Of a stretch of 34,493 nucleotides of DNA, positions 1 to 12,529 are shown in pieces. A model generated the notes under the pieces. The model ran no database searches and was not told the DNA's origin. It saw nothing but the letters and a program-made list of their open reading frames with translations. Made by a program: the position numbers and the translations under genes. The number at the start of each line of letters is the position of its first letter. The first letter of the stretch is position 1. The stretch is from Bigelowiella natans CCMP2755 (lineage: Eukaryota; Cercozoa; Chlorarachniophyceae), in the NCBI GenBank assembly GCA_000320545.1, contig ADNK01000003.1:1-34493 (forward strand), read 5' to 3'.

Positions 1-643
1 CCCCCCCCCCTCCTCTGCTTCCTATCTGTTGTTGCCTCTTACCAACCTACACAATTACGGTGCCTGTACAATGTCAGCGCTGCAGAGCCATACCTACGAG
101 TACGATCGATCGAAGAAAGTTTTTTACGCTCACTTTGATTTATAATTAATGTGTCCCATAGGAAGAGTTAAGGGGAATGAAGTACAAGAAAGAGCTGTGT
201 TCTCCAAAAGCAGCCATAAGTTCGGGATTTCCTTTACTGAAAGAAATATTAATCCTCATTCATAACGTCATTTACTGTGTGCAACACGGAAACGTGGAAA
301 ATACTTGATGTAATCACTTGAGTTGTTTCAGAACAACCTTCTATTATTTTAAGATTGCATCGTTCCCCCACAACGATGATCTCCAAAATGTATATTTATT
401 ATGAGTACCGTAGCAGTTTGGAGAGATGCCTCGTAGCTGGAGGCATAGGAATATATGGCGGTTCAAAGCGATCAGAACTCCACTGAACCCCTACGAATCA
501 GATGGGTACGGTTGTGGAGAGATCTTAGAGACATTCATAAACAACTACCATGTCGATGAGGAATCTCCTTCATCTTTCATTACTATTATCTATCAGTCTT
601 CTTCGCAGTCGCAGTATTATAACAAATAAATATACCTCCACAG

Positions 644-777
644 GGATTTTGGCATGGAAGAATGTCCTCCTCACAGTCGTAACCATAGAGCACTCGCACC
701 TGGTTAGTAATTTTGTTGCTTTACAGCTCAGACGATCGATGGTGACGATTAGTGATTGCTACATAGAAAGAGATTGT
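644..777 (+). CDS. possible pair of exons, product unknown
   Basis: Two stretches have matching phase and good borders: 644-702 (acceptor CTCCACAG, donor GTTAGT) and 727-777 (acceptor TTTACAG, donor GTACGT). Joined, they encode a partly hydrophobic segment containing NVLLTVVTIEHSHL followed by LRRSMVTISDCY. No start, stop or domain can be assigned, and a plus-strand ORF runs through the intron as well, so this may be chance. I do not recognise a family. If real, it is part of a plus-strand gene whose other exons I could not place. Confidence 0.2.
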
Positions 778-1042
778 GTACGTGCGACACATCGATCATG
801 ACGAGACGTTCTCATAAAAGCATCCGGTTGATCATATCCCCGAGACCTCCCTCTCTAGAGAAGAAGCAGTATTTTGTGATAAATGAGTTCCTCCTGTGCT
901 TTGATGTTGGCCTTCACTACCAATGTTTGTTCTCTGTGAGTAGCATCTTCTTTATCCTGGTGCTTATCTTCACTATTATTTTCAAGATGGGGACGCTGAT
1001 GAGGCTTCCAATTTCCTTTACCCTCTAGGAAAACACAAGCAA

Positions 1043-1108
1043 GTGTGTGTGTGCGTGTGTGTGCGTGTGTGTGAGAGAGAGAGAGAGGGGGGGGAGGGGG
1101 GGGGGGGA
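1043..1108. repeat. (GT)n-(GA)n-poly(G) microsatellite
   Basis: A compound simple repeat: interrupted GT dinucleotides, then GA dinucleotides, then guanine runs. The minus-strand ORFs across it (Pro/Ser/His/Thr repeats) are artefacts of the repeat. Confidence 0.9.
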
Positions 1109-1721
1109 AGAAGAAAGAGAGGAAGAAAGAGAGATACATAGAATGGAAACGTTGGAGAAATGAACATAGCGGGAAGAAAAAGCGTTGATTCTCCCCCTTT
1201 TGCCTCTCGCAACTGACTAGCTGACTGACTGAATGACTGCTAATGCTGTTAGCTTATCATTTACCACTATCATGGTAGTGATCAAACACCACACTATTCT
1301 CCAGTGTCCGAAGTTCCTTTTCTAACAGCTTCCCGTATTCTTCCCCCTATTAATCAATTACGGTGATGATGTGACGATGACGATAACAGATGGCATGCAT
1401 AACGAAAATCGAGTGAAACGATTCTCTAGCCTGCAAAGATATCAGAGATTAGCTTCTGTATGCTAAGAGGATGGATATATGACTCTTTCTGTGGTAATAT
1501 TACCATGCAGCGCGTAGAAAGGTAGACAGGGTAAGACCCTTCCGGATTGCACCCCCCCCCTGGCGTGTACGCGTGCAGGAGAGGCGACACGATGGTCTAG
1601 TTATCGCGACAGACAACAACGAAATAATGAGCGCAAAGCATCATGTGGCTCCTTAACAGTACGATGCTATTCGAGTGAAACCCTGACTGTAGCATGTGTT
1701 TCAGAGCGTATGTAACACAAC

Positions 1722-1756
<35 letters not shown>

Positions 1757-2817
1757 GTGTGAAAGAAAAGAGCAGGGAATATGGTGATGGGACTACCCAT
1801 CGTCGCTTGTTCAATGCAGGCACCTGTTGGACCTTGGAAAACATTAATAATGACCCGTTTGAATGACATCATTGTCATCGTCTACGTCGTCGTCGTTGTC
1901 ACATCATCACTATCGTTAGCATTATGACGCTGTTCTCTGTGTGGTAATAGCGAGTACAGTGATAATGATGCCAATGATGAAGATGATGATGACGATGATA
2001 GTGGGTTTGGGACCTGCTTTCGGTTGACTTTGAGGGTAGTCCCAAGATCCAAGTACACATCAACGATGCTTACGGTTCTAAAGCTTGTGGATAGTTTGGA
2101 GCTGCTGCTTTTTCGCAATTTGCAGGCACTGCTATTATTGTTATTATTATTATTAATAATAATATTATTATCATCCATGGTGTTTTCGATGTCCCTCTCA
2201 TCACCACCGCACGCGTCGCTATCATCATACTGAGTACATCGTATTCACTAAGTTAAGAGGAGGGATGCGATGGCGATAATACTTGGATATGCACGTGATG
2301 GTGATGGTGATGGTGATGGGGAGGAGGAGGGGGAGGAGGAGGAGGATGACAATGATGATGATTAGATTATAACTTGTTTGCATTATCGAAGTCGCATGAG
2401 ATGCGTGCTGCAGCCACTCCATAGTGGAAGGAGGACCCTTGTAATTGATAGGTGAGCAAGAGCAGATGTTAGTAGAGGTTGGCTTTCCACATTCTGAGAG
2501 TCGTTCACAATTGATAGCTATGAACATCCACATCGGTGTTAATTCAGTATCGTTCAATATATCAATATCATCAACGTCATTGATTGATTGTCGTTATTAT
2601 CTGCAGCACTAAAGTAAATACCTTGCCGGATAGACACTCGCTTATAAGCACATCCATCCCCTGCGAACATTCCACTCCACTCAGAGGCTAAACTTCCATC
2701 CGAGAGTATCTGGGATTGAAAACACAGGTATGTCGTGCATACAAATAGAAGAGTGCAAAATCATTCGTTTATGCAAAATTTCATCAAGCATTTAAAATTG
2801 ATAAAAATTGAATGGAT

Positions 2818-3430
2818 TTATGTAAAATTTAGGGAGATCAAGAGCAATTTACTGCTATGATTACAAACCAATTTGATGTTGTCTGTCAACACTTGAACGT
2901 CGTTTAACCCTTGCCTAACCGATATTTCTTCCCGAATCTCGCCGCCATTCACTTGTCCATTTTTCCTTCTCTCCGGGTCCACAGAGACATTTACAACGTC
3001 TGTGAGCTTCTCATCTGCACGTGTAATCGTTGCGGCCTAAGGAATGCATATAATGCGGTACATATAAAATCGAAGAATCAGCTTTCAGAATTTTCAATGT
3101 AAGTCCAGATAAATGATAATATAAAATCAAAAGCCGAAGATATCAAGGTACCTTGCCGTTGAAGACAGCCGAATCTCCCTGTAAACCATATAGTTGGACT
3201 CGAATACCAGCCTTTAACTTTATGCTCGGAACACCCCAGCGAAAACTTTTTGGGGAATTAAATCTTTGTCCTCGCACTTCTCCGTCATTGGTATGGGTGT
3301 TGAGGCTTTCTCGAGATATGCTAGCATTCGCAACAAACGATGATGATGATGAGGAGGAGGAGGAGGAGAAGAAAGCTGGGATACCAGGAGCGGTAGAAAC
3401 TTTCGTGGTACTCGTCGTCAACGACGCCAT
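2818..3430 (-). CDS. small protein with KOW/SH3-like core and Ser-rich N terminus
   Basis: Two exons on the minus strand: 3430-3152 (93 aa, donor GTACCT) and 3036-2818 (72 aa plus TAA, acceptor CCTTAG), about 165 aa. Residues 1-60 are Ser/Thr-rich and could be an organelle-targeting peptide; a run of ten serines comes from a (GAT)n/(GAG)n repeat read on the minus strand. The core reads GIRVQLYGLQGDSAVFNGK, then a second strand containing VVNVSVDPE and EEISVRQGL. The R-V-x-L-x-G-L ... N-G pattern is, to my knowledge, typical of small KOW/SH3-like barrels found beside other domains in algal proteins. The frame is open to the stop, but a GTTTGT donor near the end could allow further exons. It starts 291 bp from the channel start codon, in divergent orientation. 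Function unknown. Confidence 0.5.
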
Positions 3431-3721
3431 ATAGGATGATGTCTTTTCTCGTGTTTTATTTCAGGAAGTGACAGATTCGGATCGTTTAACTGGGTATCTG
3501 CTTTGTAGTAGGTCCACAGCCAACGATGATCAGGAGAAGGACCTGCTAGGACTTTTTGTCACCAAGCTACTACCCGCTGAATTTATGTTGTTGTCTATGG
3601 GCCGCCAGCCAGCGCTAGTCGATCCTCATGTTAAATAAGCTGTGACTAGATATTTAGCTGCCTCTAGGACGCACACCTAAAACTTTTGGCACACAACCCC
3701 TCCTAATGCAGGCCTAGAACA
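3431..3721. promoter_or_regulatory. divergent 5' spacer, KOW-like gene / channel
   Basis: This 291-bp interval separates two divergent start codons (3430 minus, 3722 plus), so it should hold both promoters and 5' UTRs. No TATA box or named motif stands out. A plus-strand stretch of about 58 codons without a stop (3465-3639) follows a possible acceptor (TATTTCAG) and could be a leader exon of the channel or chance. Confidence 0.45.
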
Positions 3722-5902
3722 ATGCCGGTACTTGGCCGAGCCGATGATGATGATGAATCGGGTCGGGACAGGGGCGAAATAGACGAGACTCTCGAGCAAG
3801 TCTACAGGGCAGACAGGATGTCGCAGATGTATAAATACACTGCATTTTGACCTGTTTTACACCATTATTGGCGTGACATGGTAAAAAGGGATCATCGACC
3901 CACATCTCAGATCAGTTTCCGACGGACCGATCAGTGAGGACCTGCATTTTGTGTAAGATGAAAGGGAAAATATCCTTACGACAGTCTAAAAATGTTGACG
4001 CACTCTCGGATATTAGTACTAGTTGTAAGTCAATCAGTCATAGAATAATGATATTTTGTCAGATACTCTGGGGATACATATACAGAATTCACAGTTTCGA
4101 GCGGCCCGACCAACGTTGCGAAATAAGAAAGCCAGGGCCCTTGAGATAGGGATGGTGGAAGGTTGGAGCTTGTCATTTTTTAAAATGAAACCCTTACACG
4201 TGCATGACTTGCATCCCCCCCCCAACCCAACTCTAGTAAGCAGCATAAATTATCACGTTCTATTGTGAAGTAGATTCCTCCTCGATGGTTTTTTTTAACG
4301 ACCTGCTAACTACTAGGAGAAGCGAGCACACCGCGGCCACTGATTGTCAGGTAACAGGAGAGCGAATAGAATGGTTCTTTGTTATTGTTATTGTTGTTGT
4401 TGTTGTCGTTGTTACTTTTGGTTACATTCATACAATTTTGTCTCTGATGCTGATGCGATGACACAGGACATATGAGTTCCTCAACCCTCGCGGAGACGAT
4501 GCGGTAAAAATCCCAATATCCATAATAAAAATGACAAACATTAGTGTCTTCTATGCTGCCATTTCTTGAAAGGAGTATTTGATGTATTGCCATTTAAGTC
4601 GTCTGCCTTGTTCAATAGTCTGGTGATGCCGTCGTTGCCGTTTATCATATTAGGTTGACTCTTGGGAGGAGAGATGGGGACTACAGTTTGAAAATTTCAT
4701 CATGGTAAAACAATGTAATGTCGCTTGGAAAGCGACGGTGAAAACATGATTATCATACAACCTACAAAAAATGGAATTGTTTAAGGTGATCATTGGACTC
4801 AACGTGGTAACCTTTGCGCTATCCACTGTGGACGAGGTATTATGATGAAATCCCATCATTGTATCCCTCTCACATCATATCAGATTGGTCGTCAGAGAAG
4901 CAACAACATTCACTACTCACTGCAAGCAGTCAATTTGATCATCGTGTCTATGTTACCATGCAGATCAACCAGAATGACACCGCCACCGCCGTGTTTGGGT
5001 GGTTCGAAACTTGTTCTGTCTTAATATTCACTATGGAGCTCATAGTGCGCATTTGGTACTACTAATATCAAATTAGCGGAACTGAGAATGTACAGAATAG
5101 TTGCGAAAATTCCCTTTGGATAATATTGCACGATGATGATGATGATGATGATGATGATGATCCTTTACATTTTCACTGGCCACGGCTGCCTGTTGCGTCA
5201 TTTTTGGATAAACCGTTCCAATTACTCCTGACTGCCTTATCGCAAGGGGAAAAACATAGTCGGGTTTATTCACTTTAGCTGGGAAGCAGCTTAATATCAT
5301 TCTTCTCCTTATTGTTACATTCAATTCAATTTACCCTGTCCTGATAGCCCAAGAAACCTCATCTCCATTTTCTCACGGTCAACCATAACAGGGGAGAGTG
5401 AAAAAACAACAACTTGTTGTTGTTGCAAGATTTTGATAGCTGCTATTGCTGCTGTCCTCATCATCACAGCGTATAGAGTCTATCAAACCCTACATACCCA
5501 TCAAAGAGATATTGCTTCTTCATCAACGTTGTAAAATCACACTACTTAACAACTGAAAGGTCTTCCCCTGGCCAGGACGTGGAAGATTCAATAGATAACC
5601 CGAGCCTCACTGTAAGCATATAATTTTGTTGGCTACTTACATTTCACCTGCTTCATATCCCCTTCCCTCCTCCATCACCATCATCATCATCACATGTTGG
5701 TTGTTATTCCAGGTTCGTCCTCCATGGAGAGCAAGATTAGGTTACGTGCTCAGCTTCTATGGGTAAGAAGTCACTGCTGCTGCTGCTGCTGCTGCTGGTG
5801 GTGGTGGTGTGGGAAAGGAGGCGGGTGTTATAAAGCTGCAGTTTTCTAAGTGTTTGAATGTACTCGAAGATTGTCCATGGCCTTCTAATCCCTATTCCTG
5901 TT

Positions 5903-5939
<37 letters not shown>

Positions 5940-6086
5940 GTTGTTGTTGTTTATGGGTCTACAGGTTGATCGATCTTGCTGCAGTGGTTCCGTGGTATAT
6001 TGACCAGGCGCTACCCAATGAATCTTGGAGTAAGAAGGAAGAAGAAGAAGAAGAAGAAGAAGAAGCCCACTCACACGCATACGCAC

Positions 6087-6162
<76 letters not shown>

Positions 6163-6334
6163 GAGGACCTTACTTAATATCTGATTGCTGGGAAATGATA
6201 AAGAACACTATAAACGGTTGGTTGTTTGTTATTCAAGAGTCTACCAACGTAATTCGAGTGGTACGTCTGAGCAGAATGCTGCGAGGTACACTATCAGTAA
6301 TGTAGTAGGAGTAGCACTTTGTAGTTCTAGAAGA

Positions 6335-6367
<33 letters not shown>

Positions 6368-6371
6368 TATA

Positions 6372-6411
<40 letters not shown>

Positions 6412-6986
6412 ATCATCATTCGGTGGTGTGATGGTGTGGTGTTAAATGTCGTCTTCGTGTTGTTTCTCCCCCCTTCGTAGGCCCTCAAGCTCAGGAGGCG
6501 GAATCGATGTTAAAGCAAGTATTCACAGACCAGAGGGAAGTACTCACCGTCACTTTATATGCGGCTTGCGCCCTATGGCTAGTCTTCGGTGCGTATTATT
6601 ATTTCCTCTATGTTCATATACGTCAATCAATTAATCGCCGCCATCTTCTTCTAATCATTCCCTCCAGCACATTAGTTATCCTTGATATTTTCTTTTTTTT
6701 TTGTCTGTCTTGCAGCTGTTTTGATGTATCTTTCTGAGAGTGACGACCACGACGAGGTTAATGGCCTTCTCATGTCACAGAGATACGGTTGGATTTTGCT
6801 GATGAAAGCGTTCTCAGCAAATATCTGATTGCTAATGTTGTTGGTAGGTACAATCCCTAACTCCCTGTGGTACACGCTTGTACACCTCACGGGTGACTTT
6901 CCCCTTGTCGATTACAGCATATGCGGAAAATTGGTGGGTACTTAGTGATATTATCACGATTTTATATATGCCTTTGTTCTTCCATT

Positions 6987-7018
<32 letters not shown>

Positions 7019-8223
7019 ATTGTCCAGAATATGTTAAGGCTGTGGACTACTCCTTTTGCCTTTTTCTTCTTCATCTACTACTTTTCATCATCACATAACA
7101 GCCATCAACCATTAGGTGTTGGCGGTGATGATACTCGCAGCTGTTGCGGTTAGTAATAACAGAGAAGAAGACGAAGAAGAAGAAGAAGATAATGATGATA
7201 ATGAAGTGCACATTAGTAACTTGAACACACGAATTAATTAATTTTATATGTAAATACGTACTTACAGCAAGCTTTACTAGATTTTTTACTGAATGACTAT
7301 CTTTCCTCTTCCTTCTTCTCTTTGTTCTTGATTGTCTTCTTCACGGCTGCCATCCATTTCTTGCCTGTATTTTGCATATGTACCCGCTGTTTTCGCTTTG
7401 CATTCCAATTATATTCTGAATTGGGCCATACGACGTACACGTCGTAATAACCAGGTTGTGTGCCTTCCCGCCGGCATATATGCTGATGCTTTCCAAGATT
7501 TAATGACAAAACGTGCAAAGGCCTTGCAGATTAAAGAGGTAGGGAGGAGGAGGAGGACAGGCACCAGCTGCTATTCCTCGTAGTATCTCTCAACCTATCT
7601 ATCAAAGAGGAGGAAGAACGCTTTCCATTGTTATCCCCTCCTAACCCTCTCACGTGCTCGATCTGAATGATATGATTGTCTTGATTCCTCTCGCAGGAGA
7701 ACGAGAGGAAAACGGTGCTATCTCTGCAGCAGCAGCAGCAGCAGCAGGAGGGAAAGCCTTTGCTTAGTGGAGGAAATTTGATGTACTATCATTCAATGGA
7801 GAGAGAGAAAGAAGGGAGGGGGTTGCATTCTCACCCAGAAACAAAATCGGCAGCAGCAGGAAGAGGGCAGAAGAAGCAGCTCAAGTTGTCTCAGGTTGTA
7901 TCGGATGAACCAGCAGCAGCAGCAGCTGCAGCATCGTCGTCGCAAGGGTTATTAGCGGAAAGAAGTAGCGGTGATTATGATGATGGAATCATCGGAATAC
8001 ACCCGACCAATCGTTCATTCAAGATGATGAAGAAAAAGACAATAAGAGCCCAAACCTATGAGTAATTATCTAATAATGTATACGATGTGTATACGATGAC
8101 GAATGTAATGATACAACGACGACGACCACGACGAATGAGAAAACAATCGATGTTAGTGAGTATTACCTACACAACTGATCTTGAGTTGTCAATGAAATCG
8201 CCAACAACAACAACTGAGCAAGT

Positions 8224-8259
<36 letters not shown>

Positions 8260-8763
8260 TATGCGTATGGTTTTTGGTAGTATCGTATTTGGCGTGTCGC
8301 AACTGGGTACATATGTGGAATGGATCATTCTATCGACTATTGGCATTGCAACGGTGAGTGTTGCTCCTTGTGCTTTTGTCTTACCACAAACCAACACCAC
8401 CAAAACGACAAACACCATTATTGTTATCATTATCATCACACTACTGCTACTACTGCTACTACTGCTACTACTACTTGTTGTGTTGTTGATGTAACGACGA
8501 ACAAGGTGTCTTTCGTCCTATCCACCGTCGAGGAACTCAATCACCATGGCGGCGAAGATGTCTTCTATTACATTGAGGTGCCGCTGCTTCTAACTCTAAT
8601 TTGCTACTACTACTACTACTACTACTACTACCACTACTAATACAACCCCTATCACACCAATACGATTAGTATTAAAACATCCCCATCTGCTGCCATTAGT
8701 AGCTTTCTCAACTTCTGCTACTAGCATGATGACAGAACATCATGGGTTATATATACATAATAT

Positions 8764-8815
<52 letters not shown>

Positions 8816-8861
8816 TTAATATCTGAATGCTTTGTGGTCGTTGCGGTGTTGTTATCCGCGC

Positions 8862-8892
<31 letters not shown>

Positions 8893-9411
8893 TGATATAC
8901 ATAGGCTGTATGTGTTGGTATATTCACTCTTGAATACATCTGTCGTCTATGGAGCTGTGTCGAGGACCCCGTTGTCAAAAGAAAAGCAATATCACACTGG
9001 TAGGCAGCACAGCTTAGAAGCAGGCAAACAGCGATATATGTGGAGATTAGTTATTTACTACTCTGACACTTGGCTTAAATCATCTTGATCATCATCATCA
9101 TCATCATCCTGTAGTTACTCTCGGTGGTTGTTCTGCACGTGCTTCTTCTCAATCATCGATTTGGCCTCAATCTTGGTTCCTTCTAACTTACTATTATTGC
9201 TTTGCTGTTTTTGATGTTGCTCAACACATTGGCTGCAGCAGTTTACATCTCTTCACACGCGACTGAGCTCCATTGTTATTGTTGTTGTTGTTGTTGTTGC
9301 GTATGTTTAGCCTTTCTACGTGGATCTGGCACTCGGTCCAGGAAATCAGCTTGAAAATACTTCTGCTATCAGAGCACTGCGGTTGTTTCGTGTGCTTCAG
9401 GTTCTCTTTCC

Positions 9412-9442
<31 letters not shown>

Positions 9443-10443
9443 GGTGGTGTCTCTTTCAATTCCCTTTCATGGGGTATTTTTCTCTTGAAAGTAGCAGTAG
9501 TAATATAGAAGTAGTATTTATACGAAACTTTGAACGCAATCTCATCTTTCTCTTACGGATTTTTTTTTTTGATTTCTCTCTCCACAGCTACACTGCTTTG
9601 GGCACATCAATAGCAGTGGTATCGTATCTGTGAATGGTTGATTATGATTATTATTGCATCAGGCCGAGAAATACGTGGCAGCATTTAGCATGTTCAATGA
9701 CGTCTGGGAAGAGAATAAATACATCCTCATGTAAGGGGCGGGATGGGGAGGGAGGGGGTCCGAATTACTGTCATTTATTGATATTCGCACTACTCTCATC
9801 GATCGATGGACTCCTCTCTTCCTGACTAATGACCGATGACGATTGCAGGTACACCGGAGTGTTAGCGTTGATTCTTTGGATAGCTGTTGCGAGTATGTTC
9901 TGGCTTCTGGAGGCTGGGAATCCCAACGTGGATGGTGAGAGAGACGGAATTCGTTAACTGAATGACATACGATGCCACTATTTACGAGAGTGATGATGAT
10001 AACAACGAGAACGATGATACTAATGACCACAATGCTTATGCTGGTTTAATATCTTAACAAATGTGCTGCTGCTCGATGGTTGCCTTTTTTTGATATCTGA
10101 TACGATGATTACAGGAGCATTCGATACGGTGCCAAACTCGTTGTTTATGACCGCAATATTCATGGGCGGGGAGTGGGCAGAGGTAATAATCCAGACGGCA
10201 CACGAACACGAAATGATACTCTGAAATTCGATACCTAAAGTGCTAATTGCTGATGTTCTGCAGACCGATTTTACCCCTGGTGGAAAAGTGCTAGGCGTTT
10301 TCATGTGCTGGGTTGCCATTAACTTGTTCGCTGTCCCCATTGGAATCATCGCTTCAGGGTTTGAAGCTGTGTCTACGAGGGAGAGAAAAAAGAAAAAGAG
10401 ACTAGGGCTTAATTACTGGGCATTGCAACAAGCTAGAGAGTGA
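3722..10443 (+). CDS. two-domain (2 x 6TM) voltage-gated cation channel, 27 exons
   Basis: Exons: 3722-3828, 3911-3933, 4063-4161, 4317-4350, 4467-4503, 4687-4704, 4786-4836, 4964-5055, 5560-5611, 5713-5762, 5965-6029, 6238-6285, 6481-6588, 6716-6787, 6848-6933, 7116-7148, 7455-7538, 7697-8061, 8281-8353, 8506-8577, 8905-8999, 9115-9175, 9311-9400, 9663-9730, 9849-9934, 10115-10182, 10264-10443. They total 2217 nt, in phase throughout, giving 738 aa. Domain I has S1 (FENFIMVIIGLNVVTFAL), S2 (FETCSVLIFTMELIVRIW), S3, an S4 with arginines at about 216/219/222/225, and a pore LTGDFPLVDY (D302). A linker with seven glutamines follows. Domain II repeats the plan: S4 arginines about 596/599/602, pore MGGEWAETDF (E676), then S6. 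Each domain is preceded by a TYE/TYD juxtamembrane motif. No GYG potassium signature is present, so the role is a plasma- or endomembrane cation channel gated by voltage, ion selectivity open. The ATG at 3722 is the first plausible start; extra 5' exons are possible. Most introns carry microsatellites. Confidence 0.85.
6034..6155. repeat. intronic (GAA)n / (AT)n / (GA)n cluster
   Basis: A compound microsatellite in the channel intron between S3 and S4 exons: GAA units directly after the donor at 6030, then AT, then GA dinucleotides. It sits within a 208-nt intron. Confidence 0.9.
6336..6409. repeat. intronic (CA)n-(AT)n microsatellite
   Basis: CA dinucleotides followed by a long AT run in the channel intron between the S4 and S5 exons (6286-6480). 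Confidence 0.9.
8225..8257. repeat. intronic (CT)n microsatellite
   Basis: A CT run ending about 23 nt before the acceptor of the domain II S1 exon (8281), where it could serve as the polypyrimidine tract. Confidence 0.85.
8763..8894. repeat. intronic (CA)n/(TA)n and (CG)n/(TG)n cluster
   Basis: Two compound dinucleotide arrays in the domain II intron before the S2 exon: CA then TA (8763-8812), then CG then TG (8857-8894). The second array ends only 10 nt before the exon at 8905. Alternating CG/TG is a classic Z-DNA-prone composition. Confidence 0.9.
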
Positions 10444-11390
10444 ATCTCCAAGTTGTCATTAGTTGACAGAAGATGATTGCAAATGACATGAAATGAAGTG
10501 TATTTAGTAGCTAATAGCCTGACTGCATGTTGCTAACATCTACGGTACGCATGCAGCTGGCTGGGTGCGCTAGTGCGGTTATGCTACAACTTCTCTAAGC
10601 TAGTCGTGAGTGTTCAGCTATCAACTAGATCAATGTGGCTTAATAGCATGGCTATACATTTAGATACTAAAGCAAGGAGCGGGCGCATGTATGTCTGGAT
10701 CTAGAGATCTAGAGATGGCGTGCATGGAATTATCGTAATAATAATCAGCGCCTTATTAGCTAGCTTAGTAGTGCAGCAGTGTATCTGAGTTCCCACACAT
10801 AGCTAACTAGCGTCTTAGTATTTGCCGAGTGGCCGACGAAGCATAGCATTGCGTAGTAGCGCACCTATTAGACTATATATGGGCATGAAAGCCGCACATT
10901 TATTCATAATACTCTGCAGTGTTGGCCATACTTATTAAATATGTAGATCTCAAATATGCATAGATTTGGGTAATGCTGCAGCAGTAACATCGCATTATAA
11001 CCAGGATGTTCAGCTCGAATCTTCCTGCATTTGGTTATTGGAATCATCGATGGAATGTCCATTGGCATCTTTTCCATTTCCCATGGATGCTTCCATATCC
11101 ACAGCACTCCTAAGAATCATTAAATTGGCACAATGTTTGTTCACGACCGGCTGCAATAAGATATGAGCTTCATCGCATTATTATCATCGTAAATCACATT
11201 AGTTGTGATTTTACTCACTGTTTTTTCTGATCTGTCGACGAAGAAGTGTTCGGCTTCGTCCCAGGGCCTTGTGTACTCGATGCAGTTGATGCCTGCTGTT
11301 GTACCGTCGCAACGCTTCCCCCTCCCTGTTTCGTATCCAAGATTCCGAAGAGACTGTGTGCAGACATCTTCGTGGGAATGCCGTCCTTTA
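10444..11390. other. convergent 3' spacer, channel / AMPK gamma
   Basis: About 950 bp between two convergent stop codons. No gene is supported up to about 11200. The tract 10500-10900 is rich in CTAG and TGCA tetramers, for example GATCTAGAGATCTAGAGATGG near 10700. From 11215 to 11412 a minus-strand frame stays open with a Ser/Thr/Gln-rich translation; it could be an alternative 3' extension of AMPK gamma. Confidence 0.5.
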
Positions 11391-12492
11391 TCATTCTTCG
11401 GCAAATACGCATACAATACTGCCATAACTTGGCACAACACTACTACTACTACTACTACCACTACTACTAACACTATCAAATAAACAGTATGATCATCACG
11501 AAAACTACCTTGTAAAGGAGACGAGGCCTTCGTAGCGCTTGTGTGGCTCAGGCCCAACGCACACTAACACCTCCTAATTGACGGTGACAAAAATGATGAT
11601 GATGATGATGATGATTATGATGATAGTGATAATGACTCAAACTTGTCCTATGGTGAATGGTATTACCCCAGCTGTCGCTGCCCCTTTAGCCATCTTGGCC
11701 ATGACAGTTTGTAAGGTATCTGTTCGCGAGCAGAACGTGCATAATCTAGGGTGCTTCTGCGCAGCTTCTACGACGTCCAAATCGAGAACGCTAACAATCT
11801 CGTCGGACATGATTCGAATGTCGGACCTAGAGTACATTTCGATTGCCCTGCCTTCTTTGTCAACGACTACCACGCGACCAAGATTGTGCTTCACCAGTCC
11901 TGTCAGTACCTCTTTAAGGCAGGCTTGTCCCTTCGTCACAGTCTTTACACCATCACGGCTCACAATACCGAGCTGTTTTACTGTGAACATTAGAATCTCA
12001 TCGAAGAGGTTTTTGTTGTTGTTATTCGCAGCAATGGCCGCCGCGCCGCCTGCTGATCCCCGTGCCTTGGTATCGGAGTCAGCAGTTGAAGACGATGATT
12101 TGAGGGAGGATTGATTTTGATTATTCTCCAAACTGGTGATACTGGGGTTGTTGTTGTTATTTCCAGCTGCATGTGCGCTTAGTTGTCCAAAGAGGAACTA
12201 TGATGAGAGGAATAAAAAGATGAAAGGAGAGAAAGGTAGAGGGTAGTAGTTAGATGAAAAGCGGTTCTTCGACGAAGACCATTACTTTTTGTAACAATGA
12301 CTGTTTCGACATACTACATACACATAGGCAGTAGTATTACTTGTTGTAAAATTACTGCTCTCGGCACAAATTTTTGGAATTACATACAGATAAGCTATCA
12401 TAATAGAAGTTACCATCATTATTGTATTGCGTACAGATGAGCCACCATCACACACATTATCATCATTATGAGTTGTTCATCAAGCAGACACA

Positions 12493-12529
<37 letters not shown>

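Larger units (their letters stand above)
1..2817. other. repeat-rich left region without a resolved gene
   Basis: About 2.8 kb in which I cannot assemble a convincing gene. It contains a (GT)n/(GA)n/poly-G block (1043-1108), a (CAA)n run near 1726-1756, AT-rich trinucleotides near 2135-2172 and (GGTGAT)n/(GGA)n near 2297-2345. Several ORFs of 60-110 codons overlap on both strands, but most are driven by these repeats. Isolated splice-like exons occur (see 644-777; also a plus-strand stretch near 2400-2451 ending in AG|GTGAGC), without family resemblance. Confidence 0.5.

Noticed and set aside
5404-5423. Inverted repeat AACAACAAC-TT-GTTGTTGTT
   Set aside because: Most simply two opposed trinucleotide repeats in an intron; no further sign of function.
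7697-8065. Channel ending after domain I at the TAA at 8063
   Set aside because: A GTAATT donor just before the stop restores phase into domain II and yields the TYD juxtamembrane motif seen in domain I.
8087-8494. Plus-strand 135-codon ORF
   Set aside because: It runs through a (CT)n repeat and two introns; only 8281-8353 within it is a channel exon.
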